NCBI RefSeq assembly: GCF_023517795.1
Contig: NZ_CP082928.1
Coordinates: forward strand, 4,650,001 to 4,714,000
Direction of reading: 5' to 3'
From: Pseudomonas fulva
GTDB taxonomy: Bacteria > Pseudomonadota > Gammaproteobacteria > Pseudomonadales > Pseudomonadaceae
DNA length: 64,000 nucleotides
The position numbers and the translations under genes were made by a program. Positions 34,882 through 46,144 of the stretch are shown here, piece after piece. The notes beneath the pieces are model-generated. The model was not told the DNA's origin, ran no database searches, and saw nothing but the letters and a program-made list of their open reading frames with translations. Each line of letters opens with the position of its first letter. The first letter of the stretch is position 1.

Positions 34882-34915
34882 ACTCCACGCTCACCCATCG
34901 GAGTGATCGGCAAAC

Positions 34916-34944
34916 GAAAAACCGCAGCCTGGCCGCGGTTTTTC
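34916..34944. terminator. Rho-independent terminator at the right edge of the island
   Basis: GAAAAACCGC (34916-34925) / GCGGTTTTTC (34935-34944), a 10-bp perfect stem with T and A tracts on both sides, so it can work in both directions. Confidence 0.8.
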
Positions 34945-35032
34945 ATTTCATAGCAGGCCAATTTTCTTCAATACGCCCGCATTGGCGCTGCGTAACGTGC
35001 CTCACTCGATCAGTATTGAGGTAGGCGTGGTG

Positions 35033-35620
35033 ATGAGTTTGTATCTGTCCATGGCGGCGTTCGCGCTGGCCGCTTCCATTTCTCCTGGGCCGGTTAATCT
35101 GGTGTCGCTGAGTGCGAGTGCCCGATATGGCCTGCGGGTGGCCATGGGGCATGTCGCTGGGGCGACCGTGGGCTTTACGTTGTTGCTGGTATTGATCGGC
35201 TTGGGGTTGCATCAGTTGCTGGTGCTGCTGCCCTGGCTGACGGCGGCGATCCAGTGGGCTGGCGTGGCCTTTCTGCTTTACCTGGCCTGGCGCTTGGCGA
35301 TCGATAACGGCGTGTTGCACAGCGCTGAAGGCGGGGCGGTTGCGTCTTTTATTGGCGGTGCGCTGATGCAATGGCTTAACCCCAAGGCTTGGCTGGCAGC
35401 GATTGCCGGCATGGGGGCCTTCGCGGCTGATGGCGATATCGGGTTGGTGGTGCAGTTCGCGGCAATCTATTGTGTGGTCTGTTATCTGTCGTTGGCCTGC
35501 TGGGCTATCGCCGGTACGTGTTTGCAGCCTTATCTGCAGGCGCCGCAGCGGGTGCGGGTGTTTAATCGGGTGTTGGCGGGGTTGCTGGTGGCCAGTGCGG
35601 GGTATCTGGTGCTGGGGTAA
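35033..35620 (+). CDS. LysE-family amino-acid exporter
   Basis: 195 residues from ATG 35033 (MSLYLSMAAFALAASISPGP), with GAGG upstream. The SPGPVNL signature and six hydrophobic segments are typical of LysE/RhtB exporters, which expel amino acids in exchange for protons. The NPKAWLAA segment in the middle is the family's second hallmark. Substrate unknown. It stands alone, flanked by the cassette island and a patch of repeats. Confidence 0.85.
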   Translation: MSLYLSMAAFALAASISPGPVNLVSLSASARYGLRVAMGHVAGATVGFTLLLVLIGLGLHQLLVLLPWLTAAIQWAGVAFLLYLAWRLAIDNGVLHSAEGGAVASFIGGALMQWLNPKAWLAAIAGMGAFAADGDIGLVVQFAAIYCVVCYLSLACWAIAGTCLQPYLQAPQRVRVFNRVLAGLLVASAGYLVLG

Positions 35621-35691
35621 GCCCGTTAGAGCCTCGTCACGATCTTTATGCTCATGAAGCTGCAACTACAAGGCGGAAACGGACTTTCACC

Positions 35692-35762
35692 CGTGGTAGA
35701 GGCTTTAGCCTCGAGTTTTTATTAAGGCAAACAAAGAACTCGGGGCTAAAGCCCCTCCCACG
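35692..35762. repeat. Palindromic repeat family A, copy 2
   Basis: Arms 35693-35717 and 35737-35762 contain AGGCTTTAGCCTCGAG and its partner CTCGGGGCTAAAGCCCC. Same structure as copies at 12253 and 53511; the centre differs. Confidence 0.8.
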
Positions 35763-35779
35763 AGATCGCGAACAGCACG

Positions 35780-35873
35780 GTAGGGCGTACTCGCGAAGCA
35801 GTACGCCGTTGTGGCGGTGTCAGGATCGGCATGAATTGGCGGACTGTTCGCTTCGCTCCTGAGTCCGCCCTAC
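35780..35873. repeat. Palindromic repeat, GTAGGGCG type
   Basis: Outer ends GTAGGGCG (35780-35787) and CGCCCTAC. Each side folds on its own: GGCGTACT-CGCGAAGC-AGTACGCC on the left and GGCGGACT…AGTCCGCC on the right. Confidence 0.6.
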
Positions 35874-35915
35874 GAGCTGAGCGCGCAAACAACTCGGTAA
35901 TGCTGGCGAACTCAT

Positions 35916-35982
35916 TGTGGGAGCGGGCGGGGACGCCCAGTTCATGCCTATGATTTTTTCGCGGGCATGGCCCGCTCCCACA
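35916..35982. repeat. Palindromic repeat, TGTGGGAGCGGGC type
   Basis: TGTGGGAGCGGGC (35916-35928) is repeated inverted at 35970-35982, with an inner GCGGGC…GCCCGC pair. Such elements are frequent in Pseudomonas intergenic DNA. Confidence 0.7.
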
Positions 35983-36078
35983 GTTGGTAGCGCGTGAGTC
36001 CGCTCCCGCCATTCAGCTGCCACAATCGGCGAGCCTGGGTTGAAAGATTATGAGCAGGTTCTTGGAGCGCCACAGAAC

Positions 36079-36164
36079 CGTAGCCCGTGGTTGAGCGCAG
36101 CGATAGCCAGGGCACATTCGCGCGAGTGATTCCTGGGTATCGCTGCGCTCAACGCCAGGCTACC
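36079..36164. repeat. Palindromic repeat, GAGCGCAGCGATA type, copy 1
   Basis: Left arm runs CGTAGCC…TTGAGCGCAGCGATA…CCAGG; the right arm is its inverse with a few mismatches over about 34 bases. A related shorter copy lies at 57759-57800 between rlmL and dacB. Confidence 0.7.
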
Positions 36165-36193
36165 GGCTTGGGGCAGGCTACGGGTGGTTGTCG

Positions 36194-37012
36194 CTAGCCG
36201 CGGTATTGGCCGGGCGTGGCGGCGAGGAGCTGTTTGAAGGTGCGTTGGAAGTGCGCCTGGTCGGCGAAGCCGGCTTCCTGGGCGACTTCGGCCAGGGCCG
36301 CGCCGCTTTTCAGGCGGGCGTGGGCGAACTGGATGCGGCGGTTGAGCAGGTAGGCGTGGGGCGTCAGGCCGTAGCGTTGTTTGAAGCCGCGAATCAGTTG
36401 TGAGGGCGAGAGCTGCGCTGCCTCGCATAGGGTGTCGAGGCGTAGCGGCTCACCGCAGTGCTGCTGGATCAGCTCGGCGGCCAGTTCCAGGCGCGGGTTC
36501 AGGCTGTCGTCACGCTCGCCTTCGAGTGCCAGCCGCTGCAGCGCCAGGCTGAAGAAGGTCTCGGCTTCGGCACGCTTGTCGGCGGTGTCGAGCAAGGGAT
36601 CGAGCAGGCTGAGACGCAATGCCAGCAGGCCCTGATACAGCTCAGCATCGTCGCTGGCGATGGAGGCGAAGCGCTGGAACGTGGGTGTGTCGGTAAAGTT
36701 TTGGGCGTGCTGCAGCTCGCCCAGCCACTGCGGGTCGATGTAGCACATCAGATACGACCAGGGCTCGCCGTCGATGGGGTTGCAGGCGTGCACGTCGCCG
36801 GGGTTCATCAGCACCACCGTGCCCTGGCTCACCTGGCGATCCACCTCGCGGTTGCTGTAGGTGCTTTGGCCGCTGGTGATCGCGCCGATGGAAAAGAATG
36901 CATGGCTGTGCCGCCCGTAGCAGACCTGGCGGCCATCCTCGATGGAGCGCAGCTCGATAAAGGGCAGGGCGGCATCGCGCCAAAACTGGGGGCAAGCGGG
37001 GCGAGCGTCCAT
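36194..37012 (-). CDS. AraC-family regulator with cupin N-terminus
   Basis: 272 residues from ATG 37012 (MDARPACPQFWRDAALPF), preceded by GGAGA. The N-terminal cupin-like domain has HSHAFFSIG and VVLMNPGDVHACNP. The C-terminal double helix-turn-helix includes LAEVAQEAGFADQAHFQRTFKQ. Similar regulators control amino-acid exporters of the LysE type, and the LysE gene lies nearby (inference). It begins only 11 bases after the batD stop, so it may be read from the Bat operon. Much longer open frame upstream is antisense to batD codons and not real. Confidence 0.82.
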   Translation of the reverse strand: MDARPACPQFWRDAALPFIELRSIEDGRQVCYGRHSHAFFSIGAITSGQSTYSNREVDRQVSQGTVVLMNPGDVHACNPIDGEPWSYLMCYIDPQWLGELQHAQNFTDTPTFQRFASIASDDAELYQGLLALRLSLLDPLLDTADKRAEAETFFSLALQRLALEGERDDSLNPRLELAAELIQQHCGEPLRLDTLCEAAQLSPSQLIRGFKQRYGLTPHAYLLNRRIQFAHARLKSGAALAEVAQEAGFADQAHFQRTFKQLLAATPGQYRG

Positions 37013-37023
37013 GCGATCTCCGT

Positions 37024-38664
37024 TCAGCGCGGGTAGAGCGGCGGCAGCTGGCCGCCGTCCTGGCCGTTGTCCTGGGTTTTTTCCGCCGCCGGCAGCTCGC
37101 CGATGGCCTGCCACAGCTGTTTGCCTTGCCAGTGCTGGCCGGCTTCGCTGTACAGCGCGCCGTTGAGGCCATCGAGGGCTTCGGACAGCGGCGCGAAGCG
37201 GGCGGCCATGTCGGCCAGGGTTTCCGGTTGCTGGCGCGCCCAGGCGTCGAGGGCCTGGCGGGTGGCCTGGCTGTCGTTGGCCAGGCAGGCGCGCTTGAGG
37301 TCGTCGAGCAGGGTGCGCGGGCTGGGCCCGATCTGGGCGCTGCGCTGCACCGCCGGCTGGCTGCGCGCGTGCCACCAGAGGCCGAAGCCGAGCAGGGTGG
37401 TCAGCGCCAGCAGCACGGTGCTCAGTTGCCAGGGCCACAGCAGCATGTCTACGGCGCTGCTTTCGCGTGGGCGTGTTTCCACGGGCTGGTCGACGCTCAG
37501 CGCCGGGTCCGCCGCCACCGTCAGGGTGCGCGCCGGCAGGCTGGTATGTTCCAGGCGATCTTCATGGGTGTTCCACCACACCAGGTCCACGGCGGGCAGC
37601 TCCAGGGTGCCGGCCTTGCTGGCGACCAGCGCCTCGCGCTCTTCGCGGCTGCCGATCACTCCGCGTTCGCTGGCCTCGTTATTGAGCTGCGGCTGATCGG
37701 GGTAACGGCGCAGGCCTTCCACCTGGGTCGCCGGCAGCGGCGGCAGCTGGGCGCTGGACAGCCCGTCGGCCTTGAGCATCAGGCTGCGGGTCAGGGAGTC
37801 CCCCACCTTGACCTGGCCTGGCTCCGGGCTCCAGGCCTCGGCCAGGCTCAGGGCGCGGGCCGGCAGCCAGGGCGCGTCGGCCGGGTAGTCCGCCGGCTTG
37901 GCCTTGACCGTCAGGGGAATCTCCGGCGAACGCACGCGGGTGACCTTGCCCGGGCGCGGGCCAAAAGGCGTATAGCCGTTGCGGCTGCTGCGGTCGGCCA
38001 CGGTCGCGCTGAACACCTGACCGGGGATGGTCAGTTGGCCGCTCTTCTGCGGGAAGATGGCGTAGCGCAGCTCGATCACGCCGTGGCGCACGCCGCCGAT
38101 GTCCTGCTCGTAGGTACGTGGTTCGCCCAGGGATTCGACCCGCGCGTCGGCGATTTCCAGCGGTGTCAGGCTGCTGTCGTCGTACAGCGATACCGAGTGG
38201 TAGATGCGCAGCGTCAGCACGCTCTGCGCCTGCACGTAAACGCTCTCGTGATCCAGGTTGGCATCGATGAACACCGGGGCCATCTGCTCGTCGGCATTCT
38301 GGCTGCTGGCCTCGACCACGTGCAGGCTGATGGGCTGGGTCTGGGCGTCGCCCAGGCGCAGTGGCGGCACCACGACATAACCACTGTGTCGCGGGCGGAG
38401 GCTGACTATCCAGCGGGTGCTGGCACGGGCCTGGCCATCCAGGGTGGTGAGGCGGTTGACCTGGCGCGTGCCCAGCACGTCGAACAGTTCGTCGAGCGGG
38501 GTCAGGTCGGGCTTGCCGAACTCGGTGGCATCCGTCGATTCGAGGGTCAGGTCGAGGCTTTCGCCAAGGTTCAGCCGGCTGCGGTCGACGCTGGCAGTAA
38601 ATTCCTGCGCGCTGGCCTGCCATGCCAGCAAACAGAAAAGCAGGGTGCAGAGCAGGCGGGTCAT
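37024..38664 (-). CDS. batD: BatD-like periplasmic membrane-anchored protein
   Basis: 546 residues with a signal peptide (MTRLLCTLLFCLLAWQASA), repeated beta-sandwich domains and one transmembrane segment near 413-433, then a cytoplasmic helical tail. BatD works with BatA/BatB in an envelope complex linked to stress tolerance in several bacteria; the mechanism is unknown. Its start overlaps the batB stop by 4 bases. Usual BatD length in Pseudomonas. Confidence 0.85.
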   Translation of the reverse strand: MTRLLCTLLFCLLAWQASAQEFTASVDRSRLNLGESLDLTLESTDATEFGKPDLTPLDELFDVLGTRQVNRLTTLDGQARASTRWIVSLRPRHSGYVVVPPLRLGDAQTQPISLHVVEASSQNADEQMAPVFIDANLDHESVYVQAQSVLTLRIYHSVSLYDDSSLTPLEIADARVESLGEPRTYEQDIGGVRHGVIELRYAIFPQKSGQLTIPGQVFSATVADRSSRNGYTPFGPRPGKVTRVRSPEIPLTVKAKPADYPADAPWLPARALSLAEAWSPEPGQVKVGDSLTRSLMLKADGLSSAQLPPLPATQVEGLRRYPDQPQLNNEASERGVIGSREEREALVASKAGTLELPAVDLVWWNTHEDRLEHTSLPARTLTVAADPALSVDQPVETRPRESSAVDMLLWPWQLSTVLLALTTLLGFGLWWHARSQPAVQRSAQIGPSPRTLLDDLKRACLANDSQATRQALDAWARQQPETLADMAARFAPLSEALDGLNGALYSEAGQHWQGKQLWQAIGELPAAEKTQDNGQDGGQLPPLYPR

Positions 38665-40406
38665 CGGGGTTGTTCCTGACGCTGTTGCTGTTCGTACCAG
38701 AATTTGCGGCGCAGCAATTCGCCCGGGTCATCGGGAATCTGCCGCAGCCATTGTTCCAGAGCCTGGCGCCGCTCGCCATCGAGCGGCGTATCGGCTTCGG
38801 GTGCCTGACCGTCAGGGCGGGCTTGCTGGGTCGCCTCTGCCTTGTCACCGGGTTCGCCAGGCTGGCTCGACTGGGGCTGTTCATCCGCCGGCGGTGACTG
38901 CTCCTCGGTGGTCGCTGGCTGCCCCTGGCCTCTCTTTTCGTCATCGCCGGAAGCCGAGGATTGGCCGGGCGGTTGCTGTTCGTCAGGCTCGCCGTCTTGC
39001 TGCTGGTCGTCGCCGGCGTCCGGCTGCTCCTGTTCTTGTTGCTGGCGCTGGCGCAGCAGCTCCTCGACCAGCGCCTTGTTCTTCGCCGCCTGGTGCAGCT
39101 GCGGGTCGATTTCCAGGGCCCGTTCGTAGGCATCGATGGCCGCCTCCAGCTCGTTGCTACGGGCCAGGGCATTGCCGCGGTTGTACAGCGAAGGCGCGCT
39201 GTCGTCCTTGGCGAACTGTTCGGCAGCCGCCGCGTAATCGCCTGCTTCATAGAGTGCCAGGCCACGCCAGTGTGGGGCCTCGAAGCGCTCGGCGGCCTCC
39301 TTGGGGCGCCCGGCGTCGAGCAGGCGCTGGCCCTGCTGGTCGGCACGCCACCAGAGGTCGTCGAAGGTCATGGCCATGCTGGTTTGCGGGTTGCCGAGCA
39401 ACAGCAGTGGCAGGCACAGCAGCCAGCCACGGCGGCCGGCGCAGGCGGCCAGCAGCAACAGCGGCAGCAGCAGCCAGTAGCCCTGGTCGGCCCAACTGCG
39501 CAGTTGCGTCTTGTGGCCGTTGTCACGCAGCTGCGAAGGGCCGTCGAGCAGGCCAAGGCTGCGCAGGTCACGTTCGTCGAGGCTGATGCTGCGGTACTGG
39601 CCGCGGACGCTCGCCGCGAACTGCCGCAAGCCGGCCACATCCAGGCGCGGCATGAGGATGGCGCCTTGCTCGTCCTTCATGAAGGTGCCGTCTTCCTGCA
39701 CGATCGGCGCGCCTTGGCTGCTGCCTACGCCGAGGATGCGCAGGCGCTCGCCGCGACTGCCGAGCAGCCTGGCGATGGCGCTGCGTTCGCCGTCGTCCAG
39801 GCTGCTGGTGATCAGCAGCAGGCGCCCCTGGCCCTGGGCGCCGCCCTTGAGCAATTCGAGTGCCTTGGCCACCGCCAGGTCGGCACGTTTTCCAGGCTCG
39901 GGCATGATCGACGGCTTGAGTGCTTCGAGCAGGTTGCGGCTGGTGCCCAGGTCATCGGACAGCGGCACCAGGGTGTGGGCACTGCCGGCGTACACCACGA
40001 TGGCGGTCTGCGCGTCGCCTCGGGCCTGCAGCAGGTCGAGCAGCTTGCGGCGGGCCTGGGCCAGGCGGTTGGGCGAGGCGTCGCTGGCCAGCATCTGCGG
40101 CGTCAGCTCGAGCATCACCACCAGCGGGTCGGCCGGTTTGACGTCGTTCTGCTCGATGCGCTGCCAGCTGGGGCCGACCAGCGCCAGGGTGGTCAGCAGC
40201 CAGGCCAGGGCGAGAATGATCAGCGGCAAGCGGCTGCGCCGGCCCCGACCGCCGCGCAGCAGCACGGCGTGAAAGGCCGGTGGCAGCAGGCTTTGCCAGC
40301 GGCCGCTGCGGGTTTCCCGGTGCGCCAGCAACCACAGCAGCCAGGCCAGCACCGGCAACGCCAGCAGCCACCAGGGGCGCAGCAGGTGGGGCAGCAAATC
40401 GCTCAT
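38661..40406 (-). CDS. BatB/BatC fusion: VWA domain plus TPR
   Basis: 581 residues from ATG 40406, overlapping batA by ATGA. Two N-terminal membrane helices, a von Willebrand A domain (about 90-290), further helices (about 318-352), TPR repeats (about 370-465) and a long Gln/Glu/Pro/Asp-rich tail. The expected metal-site DxSxS at the start of the VWA domain reads LELTPQM, so the site is probably degenerate. In Bacteroides the VWA and TPR parts are separate proteins BatB and BatC; here they are fused. Confidence 0.82.
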   Translation of the reverse strand: MSDLLPHLLRPWWLLALPVLAWLLWLLAHRETRSGRWQSLLPPAFHAVLLRGGRGRRSRLPLIILALAWLLTTLALVGPSWQRIEQNDVKPADPLVVMLELTPQMLASDASPNRLAQARRKLLDLLQARGDAQTAIVVYAGSAHTLVPLSDDLGTSRNLLEALKPSIMPEPGKRADLAVAKALELLKGGAQGQGRLLLITSSLDDGERSAIARLLGSRGERLRILGVGSSQGAPIVQEDGTFMKDEQGAILMPRLDVAGLRQFAASVRGQYRSISLDERDLRSLGLLDGPSQLRDNGHKTQLRSWADQGYWLLLPLLLLAACAGRRGWLLCLPLLLLGNPQTSMAMTFDDLWWRADQQGQRLLDAGRPKEAAERFEAPHWRGLALYEAGDYAAAAEQFAKDDSAPSLYNRGNALARSNELEAAIDAYERALEIDPQLHQAAKNKALVEELLRQRQQQEQEQPDAGDDQQQDGEPDEQQPPGQSSASGDDEKRGQGQPATTEEQSPPADEQPQSSQPGEPGDKAEATQQARPDGQAPEADTPLDGERRQALEQWLRQIPDDPGELLRRKFWYEQQQRQEQPR

Positions 40407-41434
40407 GGCGCCTTGCCCCCCAGGCGCCGGCCGATGTTCACCAACTGCTGGCGCAGCTGGGGCCACAGGCTGCGGACCACCAGCGCCAGGCTCAGCAGCA
40501 GGGCGGCGGCCAGCGGCCAGGCGTACAGCGCCTGGGCCGGGCGTGCCAGGGTCGGCTGCTGGGCCACCGGTTCGAGGCGGTCGAGGGTGGTCTCGATGGT
40601 CTTCAATTCTTCCTGATCGCGGGCGCGGAAGTACTCGCCGCCGGTGAGGTCGGCGATGGCGCGCAGGCTCGGCTCATCCAGGTCCAGGCTCGGGTTGAGG
40701 CCGAAGGCGGCGAAGTTGCCGGCCTGCTGCGGGTCGGCACCGATGCCGATGGTGTAGATGGTCACCCCCTGTTCGGCGGCCAGGCGGGCGGCGGTCATCG
40801 GTTCGATCTGCCCGCCGTTGTTGGCGCCATCGGTGATCAGCACCAGCACCCGGCTGTCGGCCGGACGCTGACGCAGGCGCTTGACTGCCAGGCCGATGGC
40901 GTCGCCGATCGCGGTGTTCTGCCCGGCGATGCCGATCACCGCTTCGTCGAGCCAGGTGCGTACCGTCTGCCGGTCGAAGGTCAGCGGCGCCTGCAGGTAG
41001 GCCTGGCTGCCGAACAGGATCAGCCCGACGCGATCGCCGGTGCGGCCATCGATGAATTCGCCGATCAGCTGCTTGACCAGGGTCAGGCGGCTGACGTCCT
41101 CGTCCTCCAGGCGCATGTCGGCGTAATCCATCGAGCCGGACACGTCCACGGCGATCAGCAGGTCGCGCCCGCTGGCCGGCAGTGGCAGGGGCTCGCCGAC
41201 CCATTCGGGGCGCGCGGCGGCGATCAGCAGCAGCAGCCAGAGCAGGGCGAAGTGCACCTGCTTCTTCCAAGGCGGCAGTTGCAGGCGGGCGCGGCGCCCG
41301 GAAAGGGTTTCCAGTTCGCCGAGAAAGCTCACCTGCAGGGCCGCCTCGCCGCTGTCGGCCGCCGGCAGCCACAGGCGCAGCAGCCAGGGCAGCGGTGCGA
41401 GCACGAAGAGCCATGGCCAGGCGAACTCAAACAT
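40403..41434 (-). CDS. batA: BatA-like VWA-domain membrane protein
   Basis: 343 residues from ATG 41434 (MFEFAWPWLFVLAPLPWLLR). Membrane helices at both ends flank a VWA domain with an intact metal-site motif DVSGSMD and a later TDGANNG. It is thought to act with a MoxR-family ATPase in assembling or protecting envelope components. Its start overlaps the DUF4381 gene by 8 bases. Confidence 0.87.
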   Translation of the reverse strand: MFEFAWPWLFVLAPLPWLLRLWLPAADSGEAALQVSFLGELETLSGRRARLQLPPWKKQVHFALLWLLLLIAAARPEWVGEPLPLPASGRDLLIAVDVSGSMDYADMRLEDEDVSRLTLVKQLIGEFIDGRTGDRVGLILFGSQAYLQAPLTFDRQTVRTWLDEAVIGIAGQNTAIGDAIGLAVKRLRQRPADSRVLVLITDGANNGGQIEPMTAARLAAEQGVTIYTIGIGADPQQAGNFAAFGLNPSLDLDEPSLRAIADLTGGEYFRARDQEELKTIETTLDRLEPVAQQPTLARPAQALYAWPLAAALLLSLALVVRSLWPQLRQQLVNIGRRLGGKAP

Positions 41435-41917
41435 GCTTGCGGATCCAGGTGGCGACCGCCTGGTGCAGGCCGTCGATGGCCTTGTCGTCCAGGTTGCACT
41501 GCGGCTTGTAGGCACCCTCGACGAGGATCATCCAGCGCGTCAGCCCGGCGGCCGGGCAGCGGTTGTCGAGAAACGCCAGCCAGGCGCGGCTGCTCAGGGT
41601 ATGGCTGTGGCTGTCCGGGTAGCGCTCGCGGCACAGGCGCTTGAGCAGGCCGTTGAGCTGCTGCAGCCAGGGGCCGGCGGCGGCGCCGTCGTAGGGTTTG
41701 CTGAGGCGCTGCAGTTCCTGCAGGGCCGCTTCGCGCAGCGGATCCAGGGGCTGCTCGAGCAATTGTTTGCGGCGTGGCCTTGGCAGGCGCGGCAGCAGGC
41801 GCCAGGCTAGCCAGCCGAGCACCGGCAGCAGCACCGCGAGCAGCCACCAGCCGGGCGCCGGCGGCCACCAGCCGATGGCCGCGGGGGCGATCAGCGGTTC
41901 GAGCTGATCCAGCGGGT

Positions 41918-41921
<4 letters not shown>
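41427..41921 (-). CDS. DUF4381 membrane protein
   Basis: 164 residues: a single membrane helix (about 24-42, WWLLAVLLPVLGWLAWRLL), a basic stretch, then a helical cytoplasmic domain. DUF4381 proteins are constant members of MoxR/Bat operons but have no assigned activity. It is coupled to the DUF58 gene above (4-base overlap). Confidence 0.85.
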
Positions 41922-43830
<1,909 letters not shown>

Positions 43831-43980
43831 GGGGCTGTCCAGATGCGAATCGCGAGCGACGAACCCCGCTCGTCAGGGCCGCCCATGATAATCGAAGGCA
43901 GGGGGGTTAAGCCATGCGAGCTGGATACAGCCTGTGACCCGGTCGCCAGCCGCCTACCGGAGCAGGCGGCCGGCACCGGC

Positions 43981-45864
43981 TCAGGCGATACGGAACTGGC
44001 CGGCGCTGTGGTTGAGCGCCTCGACCTGGCGCGACAGGCCCTGGGTGTGTTCGTCCAGGCTCAGGCGCAGGGTCTTGGTTTTGCCGGTGTGCAGGTTGAT
44101 GTCCTCGACCTTGGCGGCGATCTCCTCGGTGGTGCAGGAAATCTGCTCGATGGCCACCACCACCTGATTCATCTCCGCACTCAGGTGTTCCATGGAGCCG
44201 GTGATGCCGCCGATGGCCTGGGCCACTTCAGCGGAACTGCGCTCGCCCTGCATCGCCAGGTCGAGGCCGCTGTTCATCAGCTGGTCGATCTGCTGGGTCT
44301 GCTGGCGCAGTTCGTTGACGATCACTGCGATATCGGTGGTCGCCGCCACGGTCTTCTGGGCCAGGGAGCGCACTTCATCGGCGACCACCGAGAAGCCACG
44401 GCCGGCCTCGCCAGCCCGGGCCGCCTCGATGGCGGCGTTGAGGGCCAGCAGGTTGGTCTGGTCGGCCAGGCCGTTGATCACGTCGATGATGCTGGTGACT
44501 CGGGTGCTCGACTGACTGAGGGCGCTGACCTGGGCGTGGCTGTCCTGGATCAGCCGCGAGAGGCAGCGCATGTTGTCGGCGCTGGCATTGATCACCGAGG
44601 CGCCGTTGCGCGCCGACTGGTAGGCCGCCTGGGTGGCATTGCCGACGTCGGTGGTGCGCTGGGCCATCTCGTGGACGGTGGCGGAAATCTGCTGGGAAGC
44701 CGAGGCGGCCTGCTCGGTCTGCATCTCCACCTGGGTGCTGTTCTCCTCGAGGCGGCGCATGGCGTCGTTGAGGTAGCTGTGCAACTGGTTGAGCTGCTGG
44801 TTGCCGTCGAGCACCTGGCGAATCACCCCGGCGATGCCCTGGGTCATCTGGTTCGAGGCGCTGCCCAGTTGGTTGAATTCGTCACGGTGGTTCTGGCCGA
44901 CGTCGATCCGCGCGGTGAGATTGCCCGCCGCGACCTGGGCGAGCAGGCGGTTGACCCGCTCCAGCTGCGCCATCAGGAGGCGCGACGCACGGCCCAGGGT
45001 GAGCAGCATGAACAGCGACACCAGTACGAAAGTCAGGCCCATGGCCCAGTTGGCGGTGCTGCGCGCCTGCTCGGCCTGGCGAGTGGCGTTGGCCAGCAGG
45101 TTCTGTTGCAGATGAACGCCCTGGGCTTCGATGCTGTTCTCGATCTGCCGGCCCTGGTCGGACAGGTGCCTCTCGGTGGCGGCGATGCGCTGGATCATGG
45201 CATCCGCGGCGGCGAAGTCCGCGCTGTAGGCGGCCACCGCCTTGCCGACCTGGCTGTCCTGCCATTCCAGTTCGACGATGCGCGCCTGTAGGTCGGCCAG
45301 CGCCGTGCGCACACGCTCGGCATAGGTCCCGTCGAAGGTGGCCAGGTAGTCACGCTGGTTGCTCAAGGCTTCGGCGATCGATGCCTGGATCAGGCTGATG
45401 CTCACCCGCTCGAGGCCCTTGCCGCTCTCGGCGAGCCTGGCGCGCTGTCCGTCGAATGGCGTCAGGCCCAGCTCGTGGGACTGTTCCAGCCAGCTGTGCT
45501 GCAGGCGGATATCTTCCTGCAGCAGCTCGTCGATCTGCCGGGAGCTGCCGATGACGGCATCGTCACCCAGGCCCGCAGCGCGCTCGGCGTAGTGTCGAGA
45601 ACGCGTGGCCAGCGCGGTGAGGTCGTCCTGAAAGCGCGTTTCGTCGTCGGGCGTGAGACGTCGCCGTTCGGCGCCCAGCTTGAGCCACTGGTTCATCAGG
45701 GCGGCCGAGGCGCCGGCATAGGCCGTGGCGTTTTCCCTGGCCTGCAGGGCGTTGCCGAGGGTCTGGCTGGCCCAGAAGGAGGCGGCCGTCATCAGCGCCA
45801 GGCTGGAGAGGGTAATCAGGATCAGCAGGCGAAACTTCTGCTTCCAGGAGAGGAACAGTGGCAT
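43981..45864 (-). CDS. Methyl-accepting chemotaxis protein with helical-bundle sensor
   Basis: 627 residues from ATG 45864 ([18 protein letters not shown]). Transmembrane helices near 10-30 and 288-308 enclose a periplasmic, all-helical sensor of about 250 residues that looks like an HBM domain (contains [17 protein letters not shown]). A HAMP segment and a signalling hairpin with the tip [23 protein letters not shown] follow. HBM receptors often sense organic or amino acids; the ligand here is unknown. Divergent from gdhB. Confidence 0.87.
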   Translation of the reverse strand: MPLFLSWKQKFRLLILITLSSLALMTAASFWASQTLGNALQARENATAYAGASAALMNQWLKLGAERRRLTPDDETRFQDDLTALATRSRHYAERAAGLGDDAVIGSSRQIDELLQEDIRLQHSWLEQSHELGLTPFDGQRARLAESGKGLERVSISLIQASIAEALSNQRDYLATFDGTYAERVRTALADLQARIVELEWQDSQVGKAVAAYSADFAAADAMIQRIAATERHLSDQGRQIENSIEAQGVHLQQNLLANATRQAEQARSTANWAMGLTFVLVSLFMLLTLGRASRLLMAQLERVNRLLAQVAAGNLTARIDVGQNHRDEFNQLGSASNQMTQGIAGVIRQVLDGNQQLNQLHSYLNDAMRRLEENSTQVEMQTEQAASASQQISATVHEMAQRTTDVGNATQAAYQSARNGASVINASADNMRCLSRLIQDSHAQVSALSQSSTRVTSIIDVINGLADQTNLLALNAAIEAARAGEAGRGFSVVADEVRSLAQKTVAATTDIAVIVNELRQQTQQIDQLMNSGLDLAMQGERSSAEVAQAIGGITGSMEHLSAEMNQVVVAIEQISCTTEEIAAKVEDINLHTGKTKTLRLSLDEHTQGLSRQVEALNHSAGQFRIA

Positions 45865-46144
45865 GGGCGGTGTCCGGTTGGCTTTATTTTTATTGACGCC
45901 AGACTCTAGGCGCTGTGCCACTACAGTGCAAGCAGTTGTACGATGTCTGCCGTGATGCAGGCGGTGTGAACGAAAATGTCGCTGCACCGCAAGCGTGCAC
46001 CGCACCTGGCTCGTTAAGCTCGTCGGGCGCCTGTGACCGGCGCGTCATTGCGTATCGGGTAGCGTTTGCAGGTAGCCGGTCTAAGGTTGAACTACGTACG
46101 GAAACAACAATCGCACTTACCAAGCCTACAGACGGAGTACAAGC

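Larger units (their letters stand above)
35621..36193. other. Gene-free patch packed with palindromic repeats
   Basis: 573 bases between LysE and the AraC gene contain at least four different inverted repeats (35692-35762, 35780-35873, 35916-35982, 36079-36164), listed separately, and no plausible ORF. Confidence 0.7.
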
